Part shown: positions 45,500 to 55,913 of the stretch, piece after piece
How positions within the stretch are numbered: position 1 is the first letter of the stretch
Layout: every line of letters starts with the position of its first letter
Source of the DNA: Janthinobacterium lividum PAMC 25724
GTDB lineage: Bacteria > Pseudomonadota > Gammaproteobacteria > Burkholderiales > Burkholderiaceae_D
Reading direction: 5' to 3'
DNA length: 64,000 bases
Assembly (NCBI GenBank): GCA_000242815.2
Contig: AHHB01000032.1
Location: forward strand, 1-64,000
The notes under the pieces: generated by a model
What the model saw: only the letters and a program-made list of their open reading frames with translations
Database searches by the model: none
What the model was told of the DNA's origin: nothing
Made by a program: the position numbers and the translations under genes

Positions 45500-46630
45500 A
45501 TGTCGCATGAAGGCATGCGCAAGCTTGCACGGGCGCTTTATCCTACTCTGGTGTCGATAACCGTCATGCGCATACCTGATCTGGCTACCTTGCACCGCTT
45601 TGCCGTTGCGCTTGTGCTTGGCGGCAACCGCGCGCAGCAGCTTGCCTATTTTGCAGAAGTGTGCCGGCCCGTCATGGTCTTGCAGATGCTCAGTATCATC
45701 GCCTATGGGCTGAGCTGGCTGATGATGCCAGAACCCTATCACCCAAACTTGGCGCACGCCGTACTGGCGTTGCTGGGCATGCTGGCCAGCCTGCTGATGC
45801 GTTACCGCTGCACCGGCTTGCTCGCGCTCAATATCACCGGTGTCTGCGCCGTGCTGACCCTGACCTTCGGCCTGCGCACCATGACCGACGCCGTTGGCAC
45901 TGCCAGCTTCTGGGTCTTGCCCTTGGGCGTATTCCTGACGCTCGTGATCGCCTCCATCTTTAACGGCGGCCTCAGCTATCTGGTCGTGGTGGTGGGCGTG
46001 TGGTGGATCGTCGGCCGTGACCTGTATCCCGTCAATGCAGGCTCGCCCGACCAGTCGTGGGCATCGCTGATGATCGCCGCCAGCGTGCTGTTCGGGCTGG
46101 CCCTCAATGGCAGTGCCAGCTTATTGCGATTGCGGAAGTATCAATCCAGACTGGAATTGACGCGCCTCGCTTACCTGGACAGCCTGACGGGCTTGAATAA
46201 CCGCCGCATGTTCACGCAGTGCGCCCAGCAGATGCATGGCGCATCCGATGGCGCCATGCTGCATTTCCTGATGATCGATATCGACGATTTCAAGGTCATC
46301 AACGACCAGCAGGGTCACGATGTGGGCGACGAGGTGCTGGTGCGCACAGCCGCCATCATCGCCGACAAGGCGCAAGGCCATTTGTGCGGCCGTCTGGGTG
46401 GTGAGGAGTTCGGCGTCATCTACACGGGCAGCGGCGAGGCCGTGCGCGTCTTTGCCGGCGCCCTGGTCGAGGCCGTCGGCCAGGCTTTCCATGCGACGCA
46501 GTTCGTGTCGATCAGCGTGGGCGTGACCGAACTGGACAGAAGCAAGGAGTTGGCCCACAGCTACCGGCTGGCCGATGAAGCGCTGTACCTGGCCAAGCGC
46601 CAGGGCAAGAACCGCTATGTGATCGTCTGA
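45500..46630 (+). CDS. Membrane diguanylate cyclase (GGDEF)
   Basis: 376 residues: five or six predicted membrane helices (about 47-207) and a C-terminal GGDEF domain that makes cyclic di-GMP from GTP. The catalytic motif is GGEEF (residues 300-304), with the start of the domain at YLDSLTGLNNRR and the metal site IDIDDFKVIND. No RxxD inhibitory site precedes the GGEEF (KAQGHLCGR), so product feedback is probably absent. Start codon uncertain: ATG at 45500 or at 45566 (MRIPDLATLHRF), neither with a clear ribosome site. Confidence 0.92.
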   Translation: MSHEGMRKLARALYPTLVSITVMRIPDLATLHRFAVALVLGGNRAQQLAYFAEVCRPVMVLQMLSIIAYGLSWLMMPEPYHPNLAHAVLALLGMLASLLMRYRCTGLLALNITGVCAVLTLTFGLRTMTDAVGTASFWVLPLGVFLTLVIASIFNGGLSYLVVVVGVWWIVGRDLYPVNAGSPDQSWASLMIAASVLFGLALNGSASLLRLRKYQSRLELTRLAYLDSLTGLNNRRMFTQCAQQMHGASDGAMLHFLMIDIDDFKVINDQQGHDVGDEVLVRTAAIIADKAQGHLCGRLGGEEFGVIYTGSGEAVRVFAGALVEAVGQAFHATQFVSISVGVTELDRSKELAHSYRLADEALYLAKRQGKNRYVIV

Positions 46631-46732
46631 TGATGGCCTGAGGGTGTTGTTGGCGTGTCAAAAACTGCCGCGTTGTCGGGCAGAAGCGGGGCGCAGCGCC
46701 AAGTCGCGGTCATAAGGCAGGGGTAAAACGGG

Positions 46733-46738
46733 TATAAT
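46733..46738 (+). promoter_or_regulatory. Candidate -10 box of purL
   Basis: TATAAT stands 85 bases before the purL ATG. The best -35 at normal spacing is weak (gtcata region). Proposed as the purL promoter by sequence only. Confidence 0.4.
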
Positions 46739-46823
46739 GCGCGCAAAGGAAATTTGCCGTACGAAAGATATTGTCATACCTACCTTTAACCCGCAGCCAC
46801 GCTGCATCAACCACCTTCCAATC

Positions 46824-49800
46824 ATGTTGATACTGCCGGGTTCCAATGCCCTGTCCGTTTTCCGTAGCCACCGTCTGTTAAGCCAACTGCAAGCCGTTTC
46901 GCCTGCGATCGTTGCCGTACAAGCACGCTACGTCCATTTCATCGATGCCAGTGCGCCTCTCACCGACGACGACAGCACGCGCCTTGGCGCCTTGCTGACG
47001 TACGGCGAGCCGGCCCACGCTGACAATACGGAAGGCGTTGCCGAAGAGTTCTTCGTCATCCCCCGTTTCGGCACGATTTCGCCGTGGGCCTCGAAAGCCA
47101 CCGACATCGCGCACAACTGCGGCATGGCGCACATCAAGCGCGTCGAACGCGGCATCGCTTTCCGCATCAACCTGAAATCGGGCATCCTGGGTAGCGCGAT
47201 TCTAGCCGGCAAATTGACTGACGCGCAGTTGAACGCCGTGGCCGACCTGCTGCATGACCGCATGACTGAATCCGTGCTGCGCAGCGCCGACCAGGCACAG
47301 GACCTGTTCCGCACCCTCGAAGCGCGTGCGCTCGAATCGATCGATTTGCTGGGGCAGGGCAAGCGTGCGCTGGAGACGGCGAACACGGAACTGGGACTGG
47401 CGATGTCGGAAGACGAAATCGACTACCTGGACGCCGCCTTCACCAAGGCTGGCCGCAACCCGACGGATGTGGAATTGATGATGTTCGCGCAGGCGAACAG
47501 CGAGCATTGTCGCCACAAGATCTTCAACGCCGACTGGACCATCGACGGCGTGGCGCAGCCAAAGTCCTTGTTCGGCATGATCAAGAATACGCATGAACTG
47601 CAACCGAAGGGTACCGTCGTCGCCTACAGCGACAATTCTTCGATCATGGAAGGGGCGACTGTGTCGCGCTTTTACCCGCGCGGTGCAAACCATGAATATG
47701 CGGCTTCAACCGAACTGACGCACACCCTGATGAAGGTGGAAACGCATAACCACCCGACGGCGATTTCTCCCTTCCCCGGTGCCTCCACGGGCGCGGGTGG
47801 CGAGATCCGCGACGAAGGCGCGACGGGCCGCGGCGCCAAGCCCAAGGCTGGCTTGACCGGTTTCACGGTATCGAATCTGTCGCTGCCGAACGCCGTGCGC
47901 AGCTGGGAAACGGCCGCTTCCGTGACGGCGCCAATGACATCGCGTCTGGCGGCGGATCAGGCCGATCAAGCGACTCAATACGGCAAGCCGGAGCGCATCG
48001 CTTCGCCGCTGCAAATCATGATCGAAGGCCCGCTGGGCGGCGCTGCGTTCTCGAACGAATTCGGTCGTCCCGTATTGGGCGGCTACTTCCGCACGTATGA
48101 ACAGAACGTCGGCGCAAAAGAAGCGGGCGCCCCTGACGCCGTATTCGGCTACCACAAGCCGATCATGATCGCTGGCGGCATCGGCAATATCTCGGCGCAG
48201 CACACGCACAAGAACGACATCCCCGTCGGCAGCTTGCTGGTGCAGCTCGGTGGCCCGGGCATGCGCATCGGCATGGGCGGCAGCGCCGCCTCGTCGATGA
48301 CCACCGGCAGCAACACCGCCGACCTGGACTTCGATTCCGTCCAGCGCGGCAATCCGGAAATGGAACGCCGCGCCCAGGAAGTCATTAACGCTTGCTGGCA
48401 AATGGGCGTCGACAATCCGATCATCTCGATTCACGACGTGGGTGCGGGCGGCTTGTCGAACGCTTTCCCGGAAATTACCAACGACGCCAAGCGCGGCGCG
48501 ATTTTCGACCTGCGCAAGATCCCGCTGGAAGAATCGGGCATGGCGCCGAAAGAAATCTGGAGCAATGAGTCGCAGGAACGCTATGTGCTGGCCATCGCAC
48601 CAGAAAGCCTGCCATTGTTCCAGGCCATGTGCGAACGCGAGCGCTGTCTGTTCGCCGCCGTCGGCGTGGCCACCGAAGAACGTCAACTCAAACTGATCGA
48701 CCCGCAACTGGGCAATGAGCCGGTCGACATGCCGATGGACGTCTTGCTGGGCAAGCCGCCGAAGATGCAGCGCGACGTGGTCCACGTGGCCAACGATTTC
48801 CCTGCCATCGACCTGACGGGCATGGACCTGGCCGATGTCGCGCAAAAAGTGCTGCTGCTGCCTGCCGTGGCCGACAAATCCTTCTTGATCACCATTGGCG
48901 ACCGTAGCGTGGGCGGCATGACCGTGCGCGACCAGATGGTAGGACCATGGCAAGTGCCGGTGGCCGATTGCGCCGTCACCACCATGAGCTTTGAAGGCTA
49001 TCTGGGCGAAGCGATGGCCATGGGCGAACGCACGCCGCTGGCCGTCATCGACGCCGCCGCCTCGGGCCGCATGGCCGTGGGCGAAGCCGTCACCAACATC
49101 GCCGCCGCAGCGATTGCCGACATCTCCGACATCAAGCTGTCCGCCAACTGGATGGCCGCCTGCGGCCAGCCTGGCCAGGACGCAGCGCTGTACGATACGG
49201 TGAAAGCTGTCGGCATGGACCTGTGCCCGGCGCTGGGCATCAGCATTCCCGTCGGCAAGGATTCGCTGTCGATGCGAACGACGTGGAAAGACGACAGCAC
49301 GGGCGCGGCGAAAGCCGTCACGTCGCCAGTGTCGCTGATCGTTTCCTCGTTCGCGCCAGTGACGGACGTGCGCAAGTCGCTCACGCCGCAACTGAAGACG
49401 GACCAGGGCGATACGTCCTTGATCTTGATCGACCTCGGTCGCGGCAAGAACCGCATGGGCGCTTCTGCGCTGGCACAAGTCATGGGGCAATTGGGTAACG
49501 AGACGCCGGATGTCGACAGCGCGGAAGACTTGAAAGGCTTCTTCGCCGCCATTCAAAAGCTGAACAGCGACGACAAGCTGCTGGCCTACCATGACCGTTC
49601 GGACGGCGGCCTGTACGCCACGCTGACGGAAATGGCCTTCGCCGGCCACACGGGCATGTCCGTCAACCTGGATATGCTGACCATGGAAGGCGAGCATTCG
49701 AGCGACTGGGGCGACGCCAAGAACTGGGCCGGCCAGGTAGCCGAACGCCGCAACGAACTGACCTTGCGCGCCTTGTTCAGTGAAGAGCTGGGCGCCGTCA

Positions 49801-50891
49801 TCCAGGTGCGCGCGGAAGAAAAATCCTTGGTCATGGACGTGCTGCGCACGTTTAATCTGGGCGCCTGCAGCCATATCATCGGCAAATTGAATGACCGCGA
49901 CGTGATCGAATTCATGCGCGACGCCAAGCTGATTTACACCCAGCCGCGCGCAGCGCTGCATCGCCTGTGGAGCGAAACGAGCTGGCGCATCGCCCGCCTG
50001 CGCGACAATCCGGCCTGCGCGGACGCCGAATACGACCGCCTGCTGGATGTGCAAGACCCGGGCATGTCGCCTGTCGTCACCTTCGACCAGAACGACAACA
50101 TCGCCGCGCCATTCATCGCCACCGGCGTGCGTCCGCGTGTTGCCATCCTGCGCGAGCAGGGCGTTAATTCGCATATCGAAACGGCCTACGTGATGCACCA
50201 GGCAGGCTTCACCGCTGTCGACGTGCACATGAGCGACCTGATTGCGGGCCGCGTCAAACTCGACGACTTCCAGGGCGTGATCGCCGTGGGTGGCTTCTCG
50301 TACGGCGACGTGCTGGGCGCGGGCGAAGGCTGGGCGAAAACGATTCTGTTCAACGCCAGCCTGGCGGAACAGTTTGCGCGCTTCTTCAACCGCAAGGACA
50401 GCTTCGGCCTGGGTATCTGCAACGGCTGCCAGATGATGAGCAACTTGAAATCGATCATCCCCGGCGCCCACGCCTGGCCTAAATTCACGCGCAACAAGTC
50501 GGAGAAATTCGAAGGCCGCTTTGCCATGGTCGAAGTGATGGACTCGCCATCGATCTTCTTCAACGGCATGGCCGGCACCCAAGCCGGCATCGCCATCGCC
50601 CACGGCGAAGGCTACGCCGACTTCTCGCAAACGGGCGACATCACCCAAGTCAGCAAAGCCATGCGCTTCGTCGACAACAAGGGCGCCGCTACCGAAGCGT
50701 ACCCGTACAACCCGAACGGCTCACCGGAAGGCATCACCTCCGTGACCACGCCAGACGGCCGCTTCACGGTACTGATGCCGCACGCAGAGCGCGTGTTCCG
50801 CTCGGTGCAACAGTCGCATCACCCTGAGGCATGGGGTGAAGATTCGCCGTGGATGCGCATGTTCAGGAATGCACGGAAGTTTGTGGGGTAA
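46824..50891 (+). CDS. purL: Phosphoribosylformylglycinamidine synthase
   Basis: 1355-residue single-chain FGAM synthase, the fourth step of de novo purine synthesis: FGAR, glutamine and ATP give FGAM. It has an N-terminal linker domain, two synthetase halves with ATP-binding Gly-rich stretches (for example [19 protein letters not shown]) and a C-terminal glutamine amidotransferase. The glutaminase Cys is in [12 protein letters not shown], and the catalytic His/Glu lie in [13 protein letters not shown]. The start at 46824 ([11 protein letters not shown]) matches the family. Intact throughout. Confidence 0.98.
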   Translation: MLILPGSNALSVFRSHRLLSQLQAVSPAIVAVQARYVHFIDASAPLTDDDSTRLGALLTYGEPAHADNTEGVAEEFFVIPRFGTISPWASKATDIAHNCGMAHIKRVERGIAFRINLKSGILGSAILAGKLTDAQLNAVADLLHDRMTESVLRSADQAQDLFRTLEARALESIDLLGQGKRALETANTELGLAMSEDEIDYLDAAFTKAGRNPTDVELMMFAQANSEHCRHKIFNADWTIDGVAQPKSLFGMIKNTHELQPKGTVVAYSDNSSIMEGATVSRFYPRGANHEYAASTELTHTLMKVETHNHPTAISPFPGASTGAGGEIRDEGATGRGAKPKAGLTGFTVSNLSLPNAVRSWETAASVTAPMTSRLAADQADQATQYGKPERIASPLQIMIEGPLGGAAFSNEFGRPVLGGYFRTYEQNVGAKEAGAPDAVFGYHKPIMIAGGIGNISAQHTHKNDIPVGSLLVQLGGPGMRIGMGGSAASSMTTGSNTADLDFDSVQRGNPEMERRAQEVINACWQMGVDNPIISIHDVGAGGLSNAFPEITNDAKRGAIFDLRKIPLEESGMAPKEIWSNESQERYVLAIAPESLPLFQAMCERERCLFAAVGVATEERQLKLIDPQLGNEPVDMPMDVLLGKPPKMQRDVVHVANDFPAIDLTGMDLADVAQKVLLLPAVADKSFLITIGDRSVGGMTVRDQMVGPWQVPVADCAVTTMSFEGYLGEAMAMGERTPLAVIDAAASGRMAVGEAVTNIAAAAIADISDIKLSANWMAACGQPGQDAALYDTVKAVGMDLCPALGISIPVGKDSLSMRTTWKDDSTGAAKAVTSPVSLIVSSFAPVTDVRKSLTPQLKTDQGDTSLILIDLGRGKNRMGASALAQVMGQLGNETPDVDSAEDLKGFFAAIQKLNSDDKLLAYHDRSDGGLYATLTEMAFAGHTGMSVNLDMLTMEGEHSSDWGDAKNWAGQVAERRNELTLRALFSEELGAVIQVRAEEKSLVMDVLRTFNLGACSHIIGKLNDRDVIEFMRDAKLIYTQPRAALHRLWSETSWRIARLRDNPACADAEYDRLLDVQDPGMSPVVTFDQNDNIAAPFIATGVRPRVAILREQGVNSHIETAYVMHQAGFTAVDVHMSDLIAGRVKLDDFQGVIAVGGFSYGDVLGAGEGWAKTILFNASLAEQFARFFNRKDSFGLGICNGCQMMSNLKSIIPGAHAWPKFTRNKSEKFEGRFAMVEVMDSPSIFFNGMAGTQAGIAIAHGEGYADFSQTGDITQVSKAMRFVDNKGAATEAYPYNPNGSPEGITSVTTPDGRFTVLMPHAERVFRSVQQSHHPEAWGEDSPWMRMFRNARKFVG

Positions 50892-50950
50892 TTAGTTAGC
50901 TTGCAGGGCAGCGCTGGAGTTCAAGGCGCTGCTGCTGGACTAGGAATGAG

Positions 50951-50986
50951 AAAGCCGCTGTCGGGAGATGGCGGCTTTTTGTTTTT
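50951..50986 (+). terminator. purL terminator
   Basis: GC-rich stem aaagccgc ... gcggcttt with a 12-base loop, followed by a long T run (ttgttttttg). Confidence 0.8.
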
Positions 50987-51255
50987 TGTAATTAAAGTGC
51001 TGCGACGAGGGGAGTGGGCATCATATCCTGGCGTTACAAGCTCTTCGCCACCGCAACAATCACCACCGCCGACTGGCGGTCATGGAGACGGAGACACCCG
51101 ATTCCTTGGATGAATGGAGCGGTAAGGTCAAAAAAAAGACATATTTTCAATTTGTGAGTATTGGTGAATTTTTGGCAACATTAAACGGTGCAGAATCGGG
51201 CATCGTATATTTTGCAAATTCAATAATTCTTCATTGATATCGTCTGATCTATGCT

Positions 51256-51285
51256 GGCAAGGGCAAGGGCAAGGGCTAGGGCTAG
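51256..51285. repeat. Six-base tandem repeat, five copies
   Basis: Three copies of ggcaag followed by two of ggctag, then ggccgc. It lies about 70-100 bases before the next gene. Confidence 0.8.
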
Positions 51286-51357
51286 GGCCGCGGCACTGCT
51301 GGCAGCAGCAAGATTCTTAACCGAGATTCGTGGGCAGCGCTTGCATGAGGAGCATTG

Positions 51358-51744
51358 ATGATGACGCCATATCCTGATGATGCGCTACATCTGACGTCCG
51401 AGTGGTTTATTCTGCCTGGCTGCGAGGCGCAGGTGGAGCAAGCGCTGCCCGTGCTGGTGCAAGCCGTGCTATCGCAGGAACCCGATACGCTGGCTTATCT
51501 CGTTCACCGCCCGCGCGCGGCGACCAGCCAGTTTCAATCGCTGCCGCCAGCCAGTCCCCAGTCTCTGCTGTTTTTTGAAATCTATCGCAACGACGCTGCG
51601 TTCCTGCGACATCTGAATGGGCCGGTGTTTCAGGCGTTCATCGCCGAGCACGGTCATCTGTTTATTGCTTCTGAGGGGCGGCCCTTTACTAAGGTGGCGT
51701 TTCTCTCGCGGGTGCACGGTTTTGTGCGCAGCACGCCTGCCTAG
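51358..51744 (+). CDS. Antibiotic biosynthesis monooxygenase (ABM) domain protein
   Basis: 128 residues with an ABM-type dimeric ferredoxin-like fold: FILPGCEAQVEQALPVLVQ (about residues 16-34), LLFFEIYRNDAAFLRHLNGP (about 69-88) and FQAFIAEHGHLF. Members are cofactor-free oxygenases or small dimeric binding proteins. The ATG at 51358 follows AGGAG at five bases; an ATG at 51361 is also possible. The next gene, for a haem protein, starts 55 bases downstream in the same direction, so the two may be an operon. Confidence 0.8.
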   Translation: MMTPYPDDALHLTSEWFILPGCEAQVEQALPVLVQAVLSQEPDTLAYLVHRPRAATSQFQSLPPASPQSLLFFEIYRNDAAFLRHLNGPVFQAFIAEHGHLFIASEGRPFTKVAFLSRVHGFVRSTPA

Positions 51745-51799
51745 GCCACATGGCTGCCCGGCTATCGATTTTTTCGTCGTCCTTCAACTGGAGAAAGTC

Positions 51800-53209
51800 A
51801 TGCAAAAAATTGCAATGTTGGCCTTATGCGCTGGCATATTTGCCAATGCCAGCGCGCAAACCATTGATCCGTTCGCCAATTCGCAGCTGCCGCCGCCTGC
51901 CGGTTATAGCGGCCCCGTGTTTGCCTTGAGCCACGCCTATCCGGCTAGCCAGACCATCCCGGCGATGCCCTGGCGCGCAGCCATCAACAACGGCCAGATC
52001 ACGACAGCGAATGCGGGCGTCTATGCTGAGGCGCTGAAGGCTGCCATCGGGGCGGATATGCGCGTCATGTTACTCGACTACAAGAACTGGAATGCCGGCC
52101 AGCGCGGCTGGTACAACGAGCCGTGGATGGGCGCGACCTCGGTTGCCAAGCAGCGCGTGCGCATGCGAGAACCCCTGCGCGGCATGTATGTGGGCTCCGA
52201 TGAGCTGGATGCTAATCTGTTCAAGGCGAGCGGCCTGAAACGACCGATCACCACCTATGTCCTGACTTACTACGACAAGACCGCCGCCGTGACGCTCAAC
52301 AAGGTGTGGGGTGCGACGGCGCAGGAACCCAATCTGACGGCGCAATCGACGCAATTTGCCGAAGGATCGGTGATCATCAAGGCCGCGTTCGTCACGGCCG
52401 GGCCGGCGCTCTGGCCCGTCATGCAGGGCACTGTCTCCTGGCCCGCGTATGTGAGCGTCAACGCCACGCTCCCCAAGCCACCTACGGCGCCAATGTTGAC
52501 CAATACCTATTTGATGCAGTTTGATATCATCGTCAAGGACAGCGTTGCCGCGCCGAAGACAGGCTGGGTCTTCACCACGCTGGTATACGATTCGCGCGTG
52601 GCAAAGACCGGCGACATCTGGGACAAGATGGTGGTACTGGGCGCACAATGGGGTAATGATCCGCAGGCCAGTGACCCTGCCATTGTCAAGCCTGTGCTGC
52701 AGGAAAACTGGATGAACCCGAATGCGCCCGCTTATGGCAGCGCTACCCTGGGCTGGGGAGGACGCCTTTCCGGCCCGAACGATGGTGCGATAAATAATAT
52801 CGCCTATCCAGTAGGGAAGAAACCCACCCTCAAATATGCGCGCAACGCACAAAGCTCGTCCTGCATGAGCTGCCACAGTTCCGCGCAATGGAACCTGGCC
52901 AGCCATTCCATGCCGTCGTTCTTGCTGCCAATACTGAACTCCGGATCCATCCAGCTGCCCAAACCGCAGAACGGCACCGATTTCATGCTCACGCCGGCGC
53001 CCGGTTCGGCGCTATGGATGAAATGGTTTCAAAACCGCAAAGGCGACGTGCCGATGGATGCAGGCAACATCGCCGGCGACTTCGACATGGTGCTGACCTT
53101 CAAATCGTTGCCAAACTGGTATGCATCGACCCATACCCCGGGCGTGGCGCATACACTGATGAATTTCGACTTGCAGGGCAAGCGCCTGCCCAGCAAGGAG
53201 GGCGAGTAA
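51800..53209 (+). CDS. Exported single-haem c-type protein of unknown function
   Basis: 469 residues, signal peptide MQKIAMLALCAGIFANASA, and a single haem c attachment site CMSCH (residues 355-359). The region before it (residues about 20-350) is beta-rich with many Trp and Tyr and resembles no domain I know; the haem lies in the last quarter. No second CXXCH, so it is a monohaem protein. It could be an electron carrier or a dehydrogenase-like subunit. It follows an ABM gene, which suggests an oxidative function. Start at 51800 follows gagaaag. Confidence 0.75.
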   Translation: MQKIAMLALCAGIFANASAQTIDPFANSQLPPPAGYSGPVFALSHAYPASQTIPAMPWRAAINNGQITTANAGVYAEALKAAIGADMRVMLLDYKNWNAGQRGWYNEPWMGATSVAKQRVRMREPLRGMYVGSDELDANLFKASGLKRPITTYVLTYYDKTAAVTLNKVWGATAQEPNLTAQSTQFAEGSVIIKAAFVTAGPALWPVMQGTVSWPAYVSVNATLPKPPTAPMLTNTYLMQFDIIVKDSVAAPKTGWVFTTLVYDSRVAKTGDIWDKMVVLGAQWGNDPQASDPAIVKPVLQENWMNPNAPAYGSATLGWGGRLSGPNDGAINNIAYPVGKKPTLKYARNAQSSSCMSCHSSAQWNLASHSMPSFLLPILNSGSIQLPKPQNGTDFMLTPAPGSALWMKWFQNRKGDVPMDAGNIAGDFDMVLTFKSLPNWYASTHTPGVAHTLMNFDLQGKRLPSKEGE

Positions 53210-53370
53210 CACCGGGGGCCATGCAGGCGCTGCCTGCACGCCTGCCGGCGCGGCGTGCCTTGGTGCCGTTACCGGCGGCCGGTCAATGCTTGCAATTCAG
53301 GCACTCACCCCTATATAGGTCGCAGTGGCAGCGTAGCGCTGCCGCACCTACACCAACCCGGAGATACACC

Positions 53371-53826
53371 ATGAGTTTCGATTCCTTTTTGTCCAAACTG
53401 AAGACCAAAGCGAGTGAACTGAAAACGGAAGCCCTGAAGTACAAGAACAAGGATTTCCTAAATGCCGCCATGGCCGGCTCTGCCCTGATCGCCATGGCCG
53501 ACGGCAACGTCAGTGCGGAAGAGAAGCAGAAGATGGTGAAGTTTATTGAAAGCAATGATGCTCTGTCGGTGTTTACCACCACCGACGTGATCAAGGCTTT
53601 CCAGGAATATGTCGGCCAGCTGGAATTCGACAAGGATATCGGCGAAGCCAAGGCGTATCAGGCGCTGGGCAAGATGAAGTCGAATGTCGAGGCGTCGCGC
53701 CTGCTGGTGCGCATGATCATCGCCGTCGCGTCGTCGGACGGCAATTTCGATGCCAACGAGCAGCGCGTGGCCAGCAAGGTCGCGCGCGAACTGGGTTTGA
53801 CTCCTGCGGAGTTCGAGCTGCAATAA
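53371..53826 (+). CDS. terB: TerB family tellurite-resistance-type protein
   Basis: 151 residues matching TerB: two four-helix bundle halves with acidic motifs MADGNVSAEEKQKMVKFIE (about residues 46-64) and SSDGNFDANEQRVASKV (about 123-139), each holding the Asp-Gly-x-(V/F)-x-x-x-E pattern that binds metal. It has a lysine-rich N-terminus. TerB proteins appear in stress and phage-defence contexts, but no other ter gene is seen here. The ribosome site ggagatacacc precedes the ATG at 53371. Confidence 0.88.
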   Translation: MSFDSFLSKLKTKASELKTEALKYKNKDFLNAAMAGSALIAMADGNVSAEEKQKMVKFIESNDALSVFTTTDVIKAFQEYVGQLEFDKDIGEAKAYQALGKMKSNVEASRLLVRMIIAVASSDGNFDANEQRVASKVARELGLTPAEFELQ

Positions 53827-53879
53827 CTGCCAGGCCAGTCGGCCCCGGTTGCCTAGATTAACCCTTGCACCCCCACGGC

Positions 53880-53906
53880 GGCGTGCCCTCCGACGTAGGG
53901 CACGCC
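53880..53906. terminator. Hairpin between terB and the LuxR regulator gene
   Basis: 10-bp perfect stem ggcgtgccct / agggcacgcc with a 7-base loop in the convergent space. No T run follows, so terminator status is uncertain. Confidence 0.4.
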
Positions 53907-53996
53907 ATCGTCACTTTGCCCATCCTTTAGCAGATTTCGACCGGCTGGCCGCGGCGAAACGGGTCGCGTAGCGCTGTCTATGGCAAGGTTCTGACA

Positions 53997-55187
53997 TCAT
54001 GTTGCTCTTGCTGCATTGCTGGCGGCCGCGGCAGGTGTGGACGTGCCAGCACGCGCACCGCCCGCGCTTTGGTGTATGAGTGCGATCAGTTCGCCCTGGC
54101 GTGCCGTGCCCGTCTTTTCGTAGATATGGTGCAAATGGGTCTTGACAGTGTTGATGGAGACGCCGCCGCCGGCGGCAATGTGTTCGATGGCAGCGCCTTG
54201 CGCCAGGGCTTGCGCGACCAGCGATTCGGCTTGCGTCAGCTCGAACAGCTGCTGCAGCGCAGGCGCGGCGATGGCTGGCGCCTGCGGATTGCGCGCCAGC
54301 ACCAGGGCGCACGGGCGCTGGCCGACCGGGCTTTGCTGCGGCTGGAAGGGCGCCACCGTCAGGCACAGGCCGGGTGCACCCGGGCGCGGCAAACGCAGGG
54401 CGCTGGCCACGGGCGCGACGACCCTCTTGCCGCGGCTGGTGCCGATGGCTTGCCGTACGGCTTGCTCCAGTTGCGGCAGCGCGCACCAGCGGGGGCTGCC
54501 GCTAGCCGGGCAATGCAGGCTGCGCTCCAGGCTGGGGCCGAATAAGGCCAGCGCGCTGGCATTCGCGTAGAGCACGCCGAGCTGTGCGTCGAGCAGCAGC
54601 ACCGCCGTGTCGAGCGCGTCGAGCGCCGCGCGCGTGGTGCGCTCCTGCATACTACTTAGCGCCAGGCGGGCACGTATGCGCAGGGCGCGCTGCAGGTGCG
54701 GCAGCAGCGCTTGCAATTGCACCTGCAGCAATGTGCTGTCCGCAAACGGCCCCTGCGTGTACTGGCGGTGCACGCCCAGCAGGGCAACTTGCCCGGGCGC
54801 CATGGGCAAGATTGCGCCGATGACGTGGTACAGCGCATGCGGGCGGCAAAAGTCGGCATAGAATTCCGTGCGCTCGAAGTCGTGAGGCCGAATGTGATCC
54901 GCGCTGCAGTGCACTTTGCCCACGCCCAGCCGGTAAGCCAGCTGCGCCCAGATGTCGTGCTGCCAGTAATACGCTTCATACGCGCTGACGGTCTCCTTGC
55001 CGAAGCGCCCCACAGGATTGAGCAGCTGCGCGCCGCTGTCGCTTTGCAGGATCAGGCTGGTGTCACTGGCGCCGCCGAACGCCTCGGCCAAATCGCGGCA
55101 AAGCGGCGGCCACAGCGCGTCATCGAGCGCCGCGTCATACAGGCGGGCGATCAATGCCTCTTGCTGCACTGTCATCGGCATGCTCAT
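53997..55187 (-). CDS. LuxR-type helix-turn-helix transcriptional regulator
   Basis: 396 residues: an N-terminal region of about 300 residues of unknown sensory role, and a C-terminal LuxR DNA-binding domain (about 305-370) with FELTQAESLVAQALAQGAAI and GGGVSINTVKTHLHHIYEKTGTARQGEL. The N-terminal part contains motifs such as TAVLLLDAQLGVLYANASAL, which resemble a PAS fold. The target is unknown; the next gene downstream (55214-55663, same strand) ends 26 bases before its start. Confidence 0.88.
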   Translation of the reverse strand: MSMPMTVQQEALIARLYDAALDDALWPPLCRDLAEAFGGASDTSLILQSDSGAQLLNPVGRFGKETVSAYEAYYWQHDIWAQLAYRLGVGKVHCSADHIRPHDFERTEFYADFCRPHALYHVIGAILPMAPGQVALLGVHRQYTQGPFADSTLLQVQLQALLPHLQRALRIRARLALSSMQERTTRAALDALDTAVLLLDAQLGVLYANASALALFGPSLERSLHCPASGSPRWCALPQLEQAVRQAIGTSRGKRVVAPVASALRLPRPGAPGLCLTVAPFQPQQSPVGQRPCALVLARNPQAPAIAAPALQQLFELTQAESLVAQALAQGAAIEHIAAGGGVSINTVKTHLHHIYEKTGTARQGELIALIHQSAGGARAGTSTPAAAASNAARAT

Positions 55188-55213
55188 GGCGTGCGCCAGC
55201 TTGTGCCACGCCG

Positions 55214-55663
55214 TCAGCGGCTTGGCGAACCGAGCACGGCGATATGTTCGCCCTGCGTGCTACCGTCCGCCAACTGGCGCGCCGGCACTACCATCACTAC
55301 CTCGCCACCCACGCTGCCATCGTCGTGATGGTCGATGCGTACTTTCAACTGGCGGTCCAGTGCGACAAAGGAATTGCGGCCCGTGGCGACGATGCGGTGC
55401 TCGTCCTGGTTGCCTATGCGCGCATACATGATGGTGCCGGCACGGCGTAGCTGCAGGGTATCGCCATTCGACAGGTCGTAGGCGCCGGCGAATTGCCTGA
55501 ATTCTTCGTGCAGCATGTAACGGGGCTGTGCCGGCAGGTCGATGCGCAGCGCATGGCCCGGCACTTCCACGGTGTTCCCTTGCGGTATGGTTTGCGCTGT
55601 GGCCGGCATGGTGGCGGCGGCGGTGACCAGGCCCAACAGCGTGCTCAGAATAATGGTTTTCAT
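55214..55663 (-). CDS. Exported hypothetical protein
   Basis: 149 residues with a signal peptide (MKTIILSTLLGLVTAAATMPATA). The mature protein is mostly beta-strands with segments such as LSNGDTLQLRRAGTIMYARIGN and LDRQLKVRIDHHDDGSVGGEVVMVVPA. No family I know. It stands upstream of the LuxR gene on the same strand, about 26 bases away, so the regulator may be co-transcribed with it. Confidence 0.7.
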   Translation of the reverse strand: MKTIILSTLLGLVTAAATMPATAQTIPQGNTVEVPGHALRIDLPAQPRYMLHEEFRQFAGAYDLSNGDTLQLRRAGTIMYARIGNQDEHRIVATGRNSFVALDRQLKVRIDHHDDGSVGGEVVMVVPARQLADGSTQGEHIAVLGSPSR

Positions 55664-55913
55664 GATGTTGTCCCTCTATGGTTGAGTGCCCCTGACGTGT
55701 CGCCCGGTCGGACGGCTTGAGGCAGGAGTCATTCTAGGCAAGGGCACTTTGCGGCGCATCATTCATCCGAATGAGATGGGGATCGATATTTGCAGGGTGC
55801 TGGTGTGTGGAATGCCTCCATGCTCTTGCACGCTCTTGCGAGCCTACATCAAGATAGGACAGATTCTTGCGTCAGGCAACGTCAGCCATAGCAAGGTGCT
55901 CTCAATAATATTT
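55664..55913. other. Spacer upstream of the exported protein gene
   Basis: 250 bases with no convincing gene; includes the promoter side of the minus-strand gene at 55214-55663. From about 55780 the sequence becomes noticeably AT-richer than its surroundings, continuing to about 56250. Confidence 0.4.

Larger units (their letters stand above)
50892..51357. other. Intergenic region after purL
   Basis: 466 bases without a convincing gene. It holds the purL terminator (50951-50986), an AT-rich stretch at about 51120-51240, and a run of six-base repeats (51256-51285) before the ribosome site of the next gene (tgaggagcattg). Confidence 0.5.

Noticed and set aside
45500-46630. RxxD inhibitory site in the diguanylate cyclase
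   Set aside because: The residues before GGEEF are KAQGHLCGR, which lack the RxxD pattern.
47706-50648. Very long open frame on the minus strand within purL (about 980 residues)
   Set aside because: High GC and strong third-position bias leave the opposite strand free of stops. The translation is His/Arg/Asp-rich nonsense without motifs, while the plus-strand gene is clearly purL.
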